DNA from: Beijerinckia sp. L45
GTDB lineage: Bacteria; Pseudomonadota; Alphaproteobacteria; Rhizobiales; Beijerinckiaceae
DNA: 37,786 bases
Assembly: GCF_009765775.1 (NCBI RefSeq)
Contig: NZ_LMUU01000050.1
Coordinates: 1 to 37,786 of the forward strand
Direction: 5' to 3'
Shown here piece after piece: positions 29,105 through 36,264 of the stretch. Both the position numbers and the translations under genes were made by a program. The notes beneath the pieces were generated by a model that ran no database searches, had not been told where the DNA came from, and saw nothing but the letters and a program-made list of their open reading frames with translations. Position 1 is the first letter of the stretch. Each line of letters starts with the position of its first letter.

Positions 29105-29971
29105 TCAGGCGACCTGGCGCGCCAGGCTTTTCGGCAACAGGCGCTTGGCCTCGGCGTGCACGAGCGCCCGCAGATCCGCCGCGCCGCGGCACGGCGGGAT
29201 CGAGGCGATCGCCTCGCCGACAAGCGTTTCCAACCGTTTGACGGCGCCGGCGACGCCGAGTTCGAGCACGGCGTTGGGTCGGCCGAGCGCCTGATCCTTG
29301 CCGATCGGCTTGCCGATTTCTTCGACGTCGGCGCAGGCATCGCGGATATCGTCCGCGGCCTGATAGGCTTCGCCAAGCGTCTCACCGAGCGTCCGCCACG
29401 GTTCGGCTTCGGCACCCGATGCTGCGGCCCCGGCGATCGCTGCGGCGCCGAATAGCGCGCCGGTCTTGGCGCGATGATAATGGCGGAGGTCGATCACCGG
29501 CTCGCATTCCCAGGCCTGCCCGGCGATGATGCCGGACGGCACGCCGACCGAACGCGATACGGTGAGCAGCAGCAGCGCCAGCTTTTGCGGCGCATGGGCG
29601 AGCAGCCCGAGAGTCTGAAACGCCAGCAGGATCAGCGCATCGCCGGCCAGCACGGCGAGAGGCTCGCCGAAGGCCTTGTGGACGGAGGGCTGGCCGCGGC
29701 GCAGATCGGCATCGTCGAAACAGGGAAGATCGTCGTGCACCAGCGAGGCGCAGTGCATCAGTTCGATAGCGCAGGCGGCGGCATCGGCGACAGAGGGGTC
29801 GTCCTCGCCGCAGGCCGCAGCCACCGCGAGGCAAAGACGCGGGCGGACCCGCGCGCCGGCCGGAAACACCGCATGATGCATCGCAGCCAGCAACCGAGGA
29901 GGACATGACGGGACGTCGACATTGCCGATCGCCTGAAGCAACGCTTGTTCGATACGCTCAACCGCATCCAT
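29105..29971 (-). CDS. crtE: CrtE, geranylgeranyl diphosphate synthase
   Basis: This 288-residue all-helical prenyltransferase makes geranylgeranyl diphosphate for carotenoids and for the BChl tail. The first aspartate-rich motif is DDLPCFD at residues 80-86 and the second is DDIRD at 207-211; GQPSVHKAFGE follows the first. The ATG at 29971 has GGGAGG six bases upstream; an in-frame GTG at 29989 is less likely. It is transcribed divergently from crtD, with a tandem PpsR operator between them, and leads into crtF, bchCXYZ and puf. Confidence 0.95.
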   Translation of the reverse strand: MDAVERIEQALLQAIGNVDVPSCPPRLLAAMHHAVFPAGARVRPRLCLAVAAACGEDDPSVADAAACAIELMHCASLVHDDLPCFDDADLRRGQPSVHKAFGEPLAVLAGDALILLAFQTLGLLAHAPQKLALLLLTVSRSVGVPSGIIAGQAWECEPVIDLRHYHRAKTGALFGAAAIAGAAASGAEAEPWRTLGETLGEAYQAADDIRDACADVEEIGKPIGKDQALGRPNAVLELGVAGAVKRLETLVGEAIASIPPCRGAADLRALVHAEAKRLLPKSLARQVA

Positions 29972-29999
29972 GGCAGCCTCCCGTTCCACTAACTTTGAT

Positions 30000-30017
30000 T
30001 GTCAGGCTACGTTGTCA
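30000..30017. promoter_or_regulatory. near-match PpsR/CrtJ box, crtE-proximal
   Basis: TGTCAGGCTACGTTGTCA matches TGT-N12-ACA with one mismatch (TCA in the last half-site). It sits 28 bases ahead of the crtE ATG and exactly eight bases from the perfect box at 30026, the same spacing as the bchC pair. Confidence 0.7.
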
Positions 30018-30025
30018 TATCAGAG

Positions 30026-30043
30026 TGTCAAGTGTTATTGACA
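30026..30043. promoter_or_regulatory. PpsR/CrtJ box between crtE and crtD
   Basis: TGTCAAGTGTTATTGACA is a perfect, highly symmetric TGTCAA-N6-TTGACA operator. A TTGACA reads out of it on each strand and could act as the -35 for either gene. It lies 54 bases from the crtE start and 23 bases from the crtD start. Confidence 0.88.
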
Positions 30044-30066
30044 TAGGGCAATGGACGGGAGGGCGG

Positions 30067-31599
30067 ATGCGCGATCATCGCGTGGTCATCATCGGCGCGG
30101 GGCTCGGCGGCCTCGTTGCGGCGATGCTGCTGGCGCACCGGGGCTGCGCGGTCACCCTCGTCGAAACAGCGCCGGCGCCTGGCGGCAAGATGCGCGAGGT
30201 TCTGGTCGACGGTGCCCGCATCGATGCGGGCCCGACCGTGCTCACCATGCGCTGGGTCTTTGAGGAGATCTTCGCGGACGTGGGGACGAGCCTCGACGCG
30301 CACCTCACCCTGCGTCGCGCGGAAACGTTGGCGCGTCACGCGTGGAGCGCGAGCGAGCGGCTGGACCTCTTCGCCGACATCGCGCGCTCGGCGGATGCGA
30401 TCGGGGATTTCGCCGGCGCGCAGGAGGCGGCTGGCTATCGCGCTTTCACACAGCGCAGCCGCAAGATGTTCGAGACGCTGGACAAGCCGTTCATCCGATC
30501 GCAGCGGCCGCGGCTCGACCAGCTGGTCTCGTCCTTCGGCTTGTTCGGCCTGAAGGATCTCAGCCGGATCAGCCCGTTCACCACACTGTGGAAGGCGCTG
30601 GGCGAGCATTTTCGCGACCCACGCCTGCTGCAGCTGTTCGGCCGCTACGCCACCTATTGCGGATCGTCGCCCTTCCTGGCGCCGGCGACGCTGATGCTCG
30701 TCGCCCATGTCGAGCAGGACGGCGTGTGGTTCGTCGAGGGCGGCATGCATCGGCTGGCGCGCAGCCTTGCCGCGCTGGCCGCAGCGAAGGGCGCGACGCT
30801 GCGATTCGGCACGGCGGTGCGCGAGATCACCGTGGCGCAAGGCCGCGCCAGCGGCGTCGTGCTGGCCGACGGCACGCGGATCGCGGCGGACGCGGTGATT
30901 GCCAACGCCGATGCCGCGGCGCTGACGGCGGGCCTGTTCGGCCAAGGCGTCGCGCAGGCCGCACCGCGCATCGCCCCCAAGGACCGCTCGCTGTCGGCCG
31001 TCACCTTCGCGCTGCACGCCAAGACGCACGGCTACCCGCTGGAGCGGCACAACGTCTTCTTTTCCGACGACTACAAGGCGGAGTTCGATGCGATCTTTCG
31101 GCGCAACGCCATCCCCTCGGATCCGACAGTTTACATCTGTGCGCAGGACCGCGGCACCGGCGCCGAACCGACCGGCACTGAGCGCCTGCTGTGCCTCATC
31201 AATGCCCCTGCCGCGGGCGATGCCCGATCCTTTTCTCAAGCGGAGCTCGCGCGATGCGAAACCCGGATGTCCGCGCTGCTGGCGCGATGCGGCCTGACGA
31301 TCGAACGGGACACGGCGCAGGTGATCACCGATCCGGCAGCGTTCAACCAGCTGTTTCCGGCGACGGGCGGGGCCCTGTATGGCCCGGCGTCACACGGATG
31401 GCAGGCCTCGTTCCACCGGGCGGGATCGCGGAGCAAGGTGCCCGGACTCTATCTGGCGGGGGGCAGCGTGCATCCGGGGCCGGGTGTGCCGATGGCGGCG
31501 ATGTCGGGGCGCCTCGCCGCGGCAGCAGTCCTCGCGGACCGCGCTTCGACGGCGCGGTCCCGCCCGGCGGCTATGCCTGGTGGTATGTCGATGCGCTGA
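30067..31599 (+). CDS. crtD: CrtD, hydroxycarotenoid 3,4-desaturase
   Basis: This 510-residue FAD-dependent desaturase of the CrtI/phytoene-desaturase family introduces the C3,4 double bond in 1-hydroxy acyclic carotenoids. The dinucleotide motif GAGLGG is at residues 10-15, followed by PGGKMREVLVDGARIDAGPTVLTMRW. The C-terminal flavin segment reads GLYLAGGSVHPGPGVPMAAMSGR. GGGAGG precedes the ATG at 30067; the frame upstream to 29905 crosses crtE and is excluded. The gene is divergent from crtE and runs into crtC with a large overlap. The choice of CrtD over CrtI rests on motif and position. Confidence 0.94.
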   Translation: MRDHRVVIIGAGLGGLVAAMLLAHRGCAVTLVETAPAPGGKMREVLVDGARIDAGPTVLTMRWVFEEIFADVGTSLDAHLTLRRAETLARHAWSASERLDLFADIARSADAIGDFAGAQEAAGYRAFTQRSRKMFETLDKPFIRSQRPRLDQLVSSFGLFGLKDLSRISPFTTLWKALGEHFRDPRLLQLFGRYATYCGSSPFLAPATLMLVAHVEQDGVWFVEGGMHRLARSLAALAAAKGATLRFGTAVREITVAQGRASGVVLADGTRIAADAVIANADAAALTAGLFGQGVAQAAPRIAPKDRSLSAVTFALHAKTHGYPLERHNVFFSDDYKAEFDAIFRRNAIPSDPTVYICAQDRGTGAEPTGTERLLCLINAPAAGDARSFSQAELARCETRMSALLARCGLTIERDTAQVITDPAAFNQLFPATGGALYGPASHGWQASFHRAGSRSKVPGLYLAGGSVHPGPGVPMAAMSGRLAAAAVLADRASTARSRPAAMPGGMSMR

Positions 31600-32465
31600 G
31601 CGACGACGGCGCGCACGGCCTCACCATCATCGCCTTCATCGGCAGCGTGTTTTCGCCGTACTACGCTTTTGCGCGCGCGAGAGGGCGTGGCGATGCAGAG
31701 AATCATGTCGCGATGAACGTCGCGCTGTACGGACGACCGGCGCGCTGGGCGATGACCGAGCGCGGGCGCACCAGCCTGCGCCGCAGCGCCGATCGGCTGG
31801 AGATCGGCGCCAGCGCGATGCAATGGGACGGCGCGACGCTGACGATCGGCATCGAGGAGGTGACGGCGCCCCTGCCCTCGCGGCTGCGCGGCACGGTGAT
31901 GGTCCGGCCGAAGGCGCTGACCGGCGCCGTGTTCAATCTCGACGCGCGCGCAAGACATCGGTGGCAGCCGATCGCGCCGCTGTGCGACGTTACGGTGGAT
32001 CTGCAGCGACCCGGCCTGCGCTGGCGCGGCAGCGGCTACTTCGACCACAATGCCGGCGACGAGCCGCTCGATGCGGCGTTCCGCTCCTGGACCTGGTCGC
32101 GCTTCGACCGCGGCGATCATGCGCGTATTTTTTACGATGTCGTCGAGAAGAATGGCGCCGAACGCTCGCTGTCGCTGCGGGCCGACGCATCGGGCGCGGT
32201 CGAGCCCGGCGCGCCGATCCACTACCGGCCCCTGCCGAATGGCTTGTGGGGCGTCAAACGGTCAGCGCCGACGGATGGAAGCATCGCGCCCGTGCTGGTG
32301 CGGTCCATGGAGGACGCGCCGTTCTACACGCGCTCGACGATCCGCAGTGGGATCGACAGGGCGCAAGCGACCGGCGTGCATGAGAGCCTGTCGCTCACCC
32401 GCGCTACCGCGCCGATCGTGCGAATGATGCTGCCGTTCCGCATGCCGCGGCGGTCGGGAAAATAG
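31398..32465 (+). CDS. crtC: CrtC, acyclic carotenoid 1,2-hydratase (start uncertain)
   Basis: The conserved body starts at PRFDGAVPPGGYAWWYVDALSDDG, about 31535, and continues to the stop. It includes TIIAFIGSVFSPYYAFAR and GYFDHNAGDEPLDAAFRSWTWSRF. CrtC adds water to C1,2 of neurosporene or lycopene derivatives. There is no ATG, GTG or TTG in frame between 31398 and the conserved core, so the coordinate uses the nearest ATG. It overlaps the crtD 3' end by about 200 bases, and the first 45 or so residues in this frame look like shadow translation. A non-canonical start near the crtD end is equally possible. Function is secure and the N-terminus is not. Confidence 0.85.
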   Translation: MAGLVPPGGIAEQGARTLSGGGQRASGAGCADGGDVGAPRRGSSPRGPRFDGAVPPGGYAWWYVDALSDDGAHGLTIIAFIGSVFSPYYAFARARGRGDAENHVAMNVALYGRPARWAMTERGRTSLRRSADRLEIGASAMQWDGATLTIGIEEVTAPLPSRLRGTVMVRPKALTGAVFNLDARARHRWQPIAPLCDVTVDLQRPGLRWRGSGYFDHNAGDEPLDAAFRSWTWSRFDRGDHARIFYDVVEKNGAERSLSLRADASGAVEPGAPIHYRPLPNGLWGVKRSAPTDGSIAPVLVRSMEDAPFYTRSTIRSGIDRAQATGVHESLSLTRATAPIVRMMLPFRMPRRSGK

Positions 32466-32487
32466 ATCGCGGCGCTGCAACTTTCGT

Positions 32488-32581
32488 CATTGCAAGCGAA
32501 GCGGAGCAACCCAGGGGCAGCACAAGATAAATTTACGTGAGCATCGTTGCCCCTGGGTTGCCTCGCCTTCGGCTCGCAATG
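32488..32581. repeat. long imperfect inverted repeat between convergent crtC and crtB units
   Basis: The left arm (32488-32519) and right arm (32548-32581) are near-perfect reverse complements, beginning CATTGCAAGCGAAGCGGAGC and sharing CAACCCAGGGGCA, with a 28-base A/T-richer centre. Alphaproteobacterial genomes such as Bradyrhizobium and Rhodopseudomonas carry dispersed repeats of the CATTGCGAGCGAAGCGAAGCAA type, and this looks like one copy. It can fold into a stable hairpin and may end transcription from both sides. Confidence 0.75.
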
Positions 32582-32586
32582 CCCCC

Positions 32587-32736
32587 CTAGCGACGATCAT
32601 CCTTCTCTACACGCGCGGCATCCTCCGCCGCCTTACGCTTCTTGTATCGCCGCAAACTCATCAGCTCGAGCACGGCGAAACCGAGCACAAAGGCGAAGAC
32701 CAGAACCAGTTCGATCAGACCGCCCATGTTTTCCAT
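32587..32736 (-). CDS. small single-pass membrane protein downstream of crtB (49 aa)
   Basis: This 49-residue frame starts at an ATG at 32736, only 12 bases after the crtB stop, and ends at TAG just beyond the inverted repeat. It has a short N-terminus (MENMGG), a clear hydrophobic segment at about residues 7-27 (LIELVLVFAFVLGFAVLEL) and a strongly charged tail (SLRRYKKRKAAEDAA, then EKDDRR). That layout predicts N-out or N-in single-pass insertion with the basic tail in the cytoplasm. A weak AGGG-like site precedes it. No family is recognised. Its topology, coupling to crtB and clean end support a real gene; a carotenoid or photosystem role is guesswork. Confidence 0.72.
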   Translation of the reverse strand: MENMGGLIELVLVFAFVLGFAVLELMSLRRYKKRKAAEDAARVEKDDRR

Positions 32737-32748
32737 GCGCGCCTATCC

Positions 32749-33786
32749 CTAGAGACCTTGGACTTGTCGACGCCGCTCGATGCGGTCGAACAGCTCCATC
32801 ACCCACACCACCTGCTCGCCCATGTTCGCGCGCGGCGTGGTAGCGCGAAGGCTCGTCGTCTCGATCGCGTCGATCAGAAAGCGCGCCTCCGCCAGCGCCG
32901 GCGGACGATCGCCGACGTGGCTCGGCGAAACCAAAGCCTTCAGCATCAGCTCGGCTTTCCGCCGCTTCGGCACGAAGGCGCGCTGCGTCGCGGAATCGTA
33001 GCCAAGCCGACCGATCGCGGCGCCGATCTCGGCATAGAGGAGACGCGCGGCGCGGATGCCGGGCCGGCACGTCAACGGCAGCTGCGCGATGCCGGCTTCG
33101 CTCGCGCGATAGAGCGCATCCGCTTCTGACAACAAGCGCTGCACGAGCCGTCCGATCGCGGGTGAAAAATGTGGCGCGGCGAGCCAGACGCCGGGGTCGA
33201 TACCGACCTCGCGCAGCCAGGACAACGGCAGATAGATCCGGCCGTTGCGGGCATCCTCACCGACATCGCGGGCGATGTTGGTGAGCTGCATCGCGGCGCC
33301 GAGATCGCAGGCGCGCGCGATGGCGTCGTGGTTGCCGACGCCCATGATCACCGCCATCATCGCGCCGACCGACCCGGCGACACGGGCGGCATAGGCGTGG
33401 AGATCCGACAGGGTTTCGTAACGTTTTTCGCGCGCATCCCATTCGAGCCCTTCCAGCAGCGCTTCCGGCAAGGCGCGCGGAATGGCGTGATGCGCGACGG
33501 TGTCGGCAAAGGCGCGGTCGGCGGCGAGCGGCAAAGGCTGGCCGCGGTAGGCGCGATCGAGGCGGTCGCGCAAGCGAGCCAACGTGGCGAGGCGCCCGTC
33601 ATGCAAATCGACGGCGTCATCGGCGAGGCGGCAGAAGGCGTAAAGCGCGATGGCCGGCTCGCGCACGCGGCGCGGCAGCAGATGCGAGGCGGCAAAAAAC
33701 GTCTTAGACCCCGTGCGCAACAGATCGCGACAGGCGCGGCGGTCGGCTTGCGCGACGAGCATCGTCTCAGGAAAATGCATGGGCAT
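32749..33786 (-). CDS. crtB: CrtB, phytoene synthase
   Basis: This 345-residue squalene/phytoene synthase family enzyme condenses two geranylgeranyl diphosphates to phytoene. Both aspartate-rich motifs are present: DDAVD at residues 56-60 and the NIARDVGED stretch at 170-178 (D174, D178). RTGSKTFFAASHLLPRRVREPAIALYAFCRLADD is typical of the N-terminal half. The start at 33786 overlaps the crtI stop by 20 bases; internal ATGs at 33780 and 33762 are alternatives. It lies downstream of crtI and is followed by the 49-aa gene. Confidence 0.95.
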   Translation of the reverse strand: MPMHFPETMLVAQADRRACRDLLRTGSKTFFAASHLLPRRVREPAIALYAFCRLADDAVDLHDGRLATLARLRDRLDRAYRGQPLPLAADRAFADTVAHHAIPRALPEALLEGLEWDAREKRYETLSDLHAYAARVAGSVGAMMAVIMGVGNHDAIARACDLGAAMQLTNIARDVGEDARNGRIYLPLSWLREVGIDPGVWLAAPHFSPAIGRLVQRLLSEADALYRASEAGIAQLPLTCRPGIRAARLLYAEIGAAIGRLGYDSATQRAFVPKRRKAELMLKALVSPSHVGDRPPALAEARFLIDAIETTSLRATTPRANMGEQVVWVMELFDRIERRRQVQGL

Positions 33787-35308
33787 CGGGCACCACTTTG
33801 TCGAGGATGCGGGCAGAGGAGAGGACGCCGGGAAGGCCGGCGCCGGGATGGGTGCCGGCCCCGACGAGAAAAAGGTTCTCGATGTCTTCGCTGCGGTTGT
33901 GCGGGCGGAACCAGGCGCTCTGCGTCAGCACCGGCTCGAGGCCGAAGGCCGCGCCGTGCACCGATGACAAATCGTCGCGAAAATCCTGCGGTGTCATCAT
34001 GCGCGAGGTCACGATGTTGGCCGCGAGATCCGGCAGCACGGTCGCCGCCAGATGCGCTTCGATGGCGTGGCGGTAAGGCTCGGCCTGCACTTGCCAATCC
34101 GTACCGCTTTCGAGATGCGGCACCGGCGAGAGCACGTAGAACGCGTCGCAACCGTCCGGCGCCAGCGAAGGATCGGTCGCCGTCGGGCGGTGCAGGTAGA
34201 GGCTGAAATCCTGCGCCAGATGCTTGCGGCCAAAGATATCGGTCAGCAGGCCTCGGTAACGGGGGCCGAGCAGAATTGTATGATGATCGACATGCTCGTA
34301 ACGCCGCCTGGTGCCAAAATACCAGACGAAGAGGCTCATGGAATAGCGTGAACGGTCGACGCGCCTGGCGCTCCAGCGCTTGTGCGCCGAGGCCGGCAGC
34401 AGGTGCTTGTAGGTGAAAGCGGAATCGGCGTTCGACACGACGACGTCGGCGGCCAGCCATTCGCCCGAAGCGAGGCGGACGCCGGCGGCGCGGCCGTCGG
34501 TGACGAGGATTTCGGCGACCGCCGCGTCGGTGCGGATATCGCCGCCCTGCCCGCGGATGAGATCGGCAAGGCCTTCTACCAGCCTGCCGGTGCCGCCCAT
34601 CGCGAAATGCACGCCCCAGCGCCGTTCGAGATAGGCGATGAGGCAGTAGATCGATGTGGTGGTGAAGGGGTTGCCGCCGATCAGCAGCGGATGAAAGCTG
34701 AAAATCGTGCGCAGCCGCTCGTCTTTCAAAAAGCTGGAGACGAAGCCGTAGACCGAACGGTAACTCTTCAGCTTCATCATCGCGGGGACGATGCGCGCCA
34801 TGTCGCGCCACGACGAGAACGGCACGTCGCCGAGCTGTTCGAAGCCGATCTTGAAGATCGCCTCGCTGGCCTGCATGAAGCGCTCATAGCCGTCGACGTC
34901 ACCGGGCGACAGCCGCGCCACCTCCGCACGCATCGCGGCGGGATCGCCGGTGTAGGCGAAGGTCTCGCCGTCGTCGAAGCGGATGGCATAGAACGGCGTC
35001 ACCGGGCGCAGGTCGACATGGTCGGCGAGGCGCTTGCCGCACAGCGCCCACAGCTCCTCGAAAAGAAAGGGCGCGGTGACGATGGTCGGCCCGGCATCGA
35101 AGGTGAATCCGTCCTGCCGATACACCGCGGCGCGGCCGCCGAGCATGGCGCGCTGTTCCAGCACGGTGACCTGGTAACCGCGTGCGCCGAGCCGCACCGC
35201 CGCGGCAAGCCCACCAAAGCCGCTGCCGATGACGATCGCATGCGGGCGCGTTTCCAGCCGTGGCGGGAAACTGGCCGTCGGCACGCGATCGAGTGTCAAC
35301 GTCGTCAT
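33767..35308 (-). CDS. crtI: CrtI, phytoene desaturase
   Basis: This 513-residue FAD enzyme performs sequential desaturation of phytoene, to neurosporene or lycopene. The nucleotide-binding motif is GSGFGG at residues 28-33. LEQRAMLGGRAAVYRQDGFTFDAGPTIVT follows, and the C-terminal flavin segment is LFLVGAGTHPGAGLPGVLSSA. Lycopene as end product would fit the spirilloxanthin series, since crtC, crtD and crtF are present and crtA is not; the product cannot be read from sequence. A perfect PpsR box ends 9 bases before the ATG at 35308, and bchO ends 53 bases upstream. The usual Shine-Dalgarno sequence is weak or missing. Confidence 0.95.
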   Translation of the reverse strand: MTTLTLDRVPTASFPPRLETRPHAIVIGSGFGGLAAAVRLGARGYQVTVLEQRAMLGGRAAVYRQDGFTFDAGPTIVTAPFLFEELWALCGKRLADHVDLRPVTPFYAIRFDDGETFAYTGDPAAMRAEVARLSPGDVDGYERFMQASEAIFKIGFEQLGDVPFSSWRDMARIVPAMMKLKSYRSVYGFVSSFLKDERLRTIFSFHPLLIGGNPFTTTSIYCLIAYLERRWGVHFAMGGTGRLVEGLADLIRGQGGDIRTDAAVAEILVTDGRAAGVRLASGEWLAADVVVSNADSAFTYKHLLPASAHKRWSARRVDRSRYSMSLFVWYFGTRRRYEHVDHHTILLGPRYRGLLTDIFGRKHLAQDFSLYLHRPTATDPSLAPDGCDAFYVLSPVPHLESGTDWQVQAEPYRHAIEAHLAATVLPDLAANIVTSRMMTPQDFRDDLSSVHGAAFGLEPVLTQSAWFRPHNRSEDIENLFLVGAGTHPGAGLPGVLSSARILDKVVPDAHAFS

Positions 35309-35317
35309 GCCGCCAAG

Positions 35318-35335
35318 TGTAACAGAAACCTGACA
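35318..35335. promoter_or_regulatory. PpsR/CrtJ box immediately upstream of crtI
   Basis: TGTAACAGAAACCTGACA is a perfect TGT-N12-ACA, flanked symmetrically (AAG before, CTT after), so the palindrome extends to 24 bases. It lies only 9 bases from the crtI start codon, within the expected leader and initiation region. A single box here contrasts with the tandem pairs at bchC and crtE. Confidence 0.82.
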
Positions 35336-35361
35336 CTTGGATAGCCGGATCGGCGAAAGTC

Positions 35362-36264
35362 TTACGCTAAGGCTTCCGTCAAAAGACCGAGGGTTTTGGC
35401 GAAATCGAGGATCAAGGCGGCGACATCGTCGGCGCGTTCCTCATGGGCAAGATGGCCCAGGCCGCGCATGATCTCGACCCTGGCCGACGGCAGGATCTCC
35501 TGAACCTTGAAAGCATCCTCGGAGCGGATGGTGCGGTCGTTCTGCCCGGCGACGAGCAGCAGCGGTACCTCAAGCTTGGGCAGGTCGCGGTACAGCGTAT
35601 CGAGGTGCCAGTTCGCCATCATGCCGAGCGCCGCGGCGACGTGGTCGGGACTGGACACCAAGCGGCGGTAGAACTCGACGCCTTCGGGATCGATGGTCGA
35701 GCCGGTGTTGCGGATCAGCGATTCGACCGAGCCGGCGTCGCCCGCCTTCCAGGCGAACAGGCGCGGCATGAAGGGGTTGAGGAACAGCAGCTTGGCGAGC
35801 GGCGAAAAGATGTGGGTGGCGACGCCGCCGAAGGGCAGCAGCGCGCCGTTGAGACTGACGATGCCGCGCGGTGCGATGGCGCCGTCGAGCGCCATGCGGA
35901 TTGCCACCGCGGCGCCGGCCGAATGCCCGGCGACGAGGACGGGGTCGAGATCGAGTTCGCGCAGCAATGCCGCCACGCCGCCGGCCATGCCCGGCAGCGA
36001 CAGCAGCGTCTGCGGCGGCGATTGGGTAAAGCCATGGCCGGGAAGATCGGGAGCAACGACGGTAAAATGCCTCTCCAGGATCGGCCCGAGGTGGCGCCAT
36101 GAATGCGTCGCCGCGCCGGTGCCGTGGAGCAGCAGCAGCACCGGGCCCTGGCCGCCGACCTGGACGTGCCAGCGAATGCCGGCGGCATCCACGAAGCGGC
36201 TCGCCTCGCAGTTCGGCCAGTCCCGCCCATCGACGGCAAACGAAAGCTTGTGATCCCGAACCAT
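35362..36264 (-). CDS. bchO: BchO, alpha/beta hydrolase of the Mg-chelatase operon
   Basis: This 300-residue alpha/beta-hydrolase-fold protein is encoded downstream of bchD, as in other purple bacteria, where bchO accompanies bchI and bchD. Its reaction is not established. The fold signatures are complete: LLLHGTG as the oxyanion region, the nucleophile S115 in GHSAG, a candidate acid D243 in VAGQNDR and H271 in GLGHLAHEE. The ATG at 36264 overlaps the stop of the upstream hydrolase-like gene (TGATG), fixing the start against the longer frame. The stop lies 53 bases ahead of crtI, so the crtI promoter probably overlaps its 3' end. Confidence 0.88.
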   Translation of the reverse strand: MVRDHKLSFAVDGRDWPNCEASRFVDAAGIRWHVQVGGQGPVLLLLHGTGAATHSWRHLGPILERHFTVVAPDLPGHGFTQSPPQTLLSLPGMAGGVAALLRELDLDPVLVAGHSAGAAVAIRMALDGAIAPRGIVSLNGALLPFGGVATHIFSPLAKLLFLNPFMPRLFAWKAGDAGSVESLIRNTGSTIDPEGVEFYRRLVSSPDHVAAALGMMANWHLDTLYRDLPKLEVPLLLVAGQNDRTIRSEDAFKVQEILPSARVEIMRGLGHLAHEERADDVAALILDFAKTLGLLTEALA

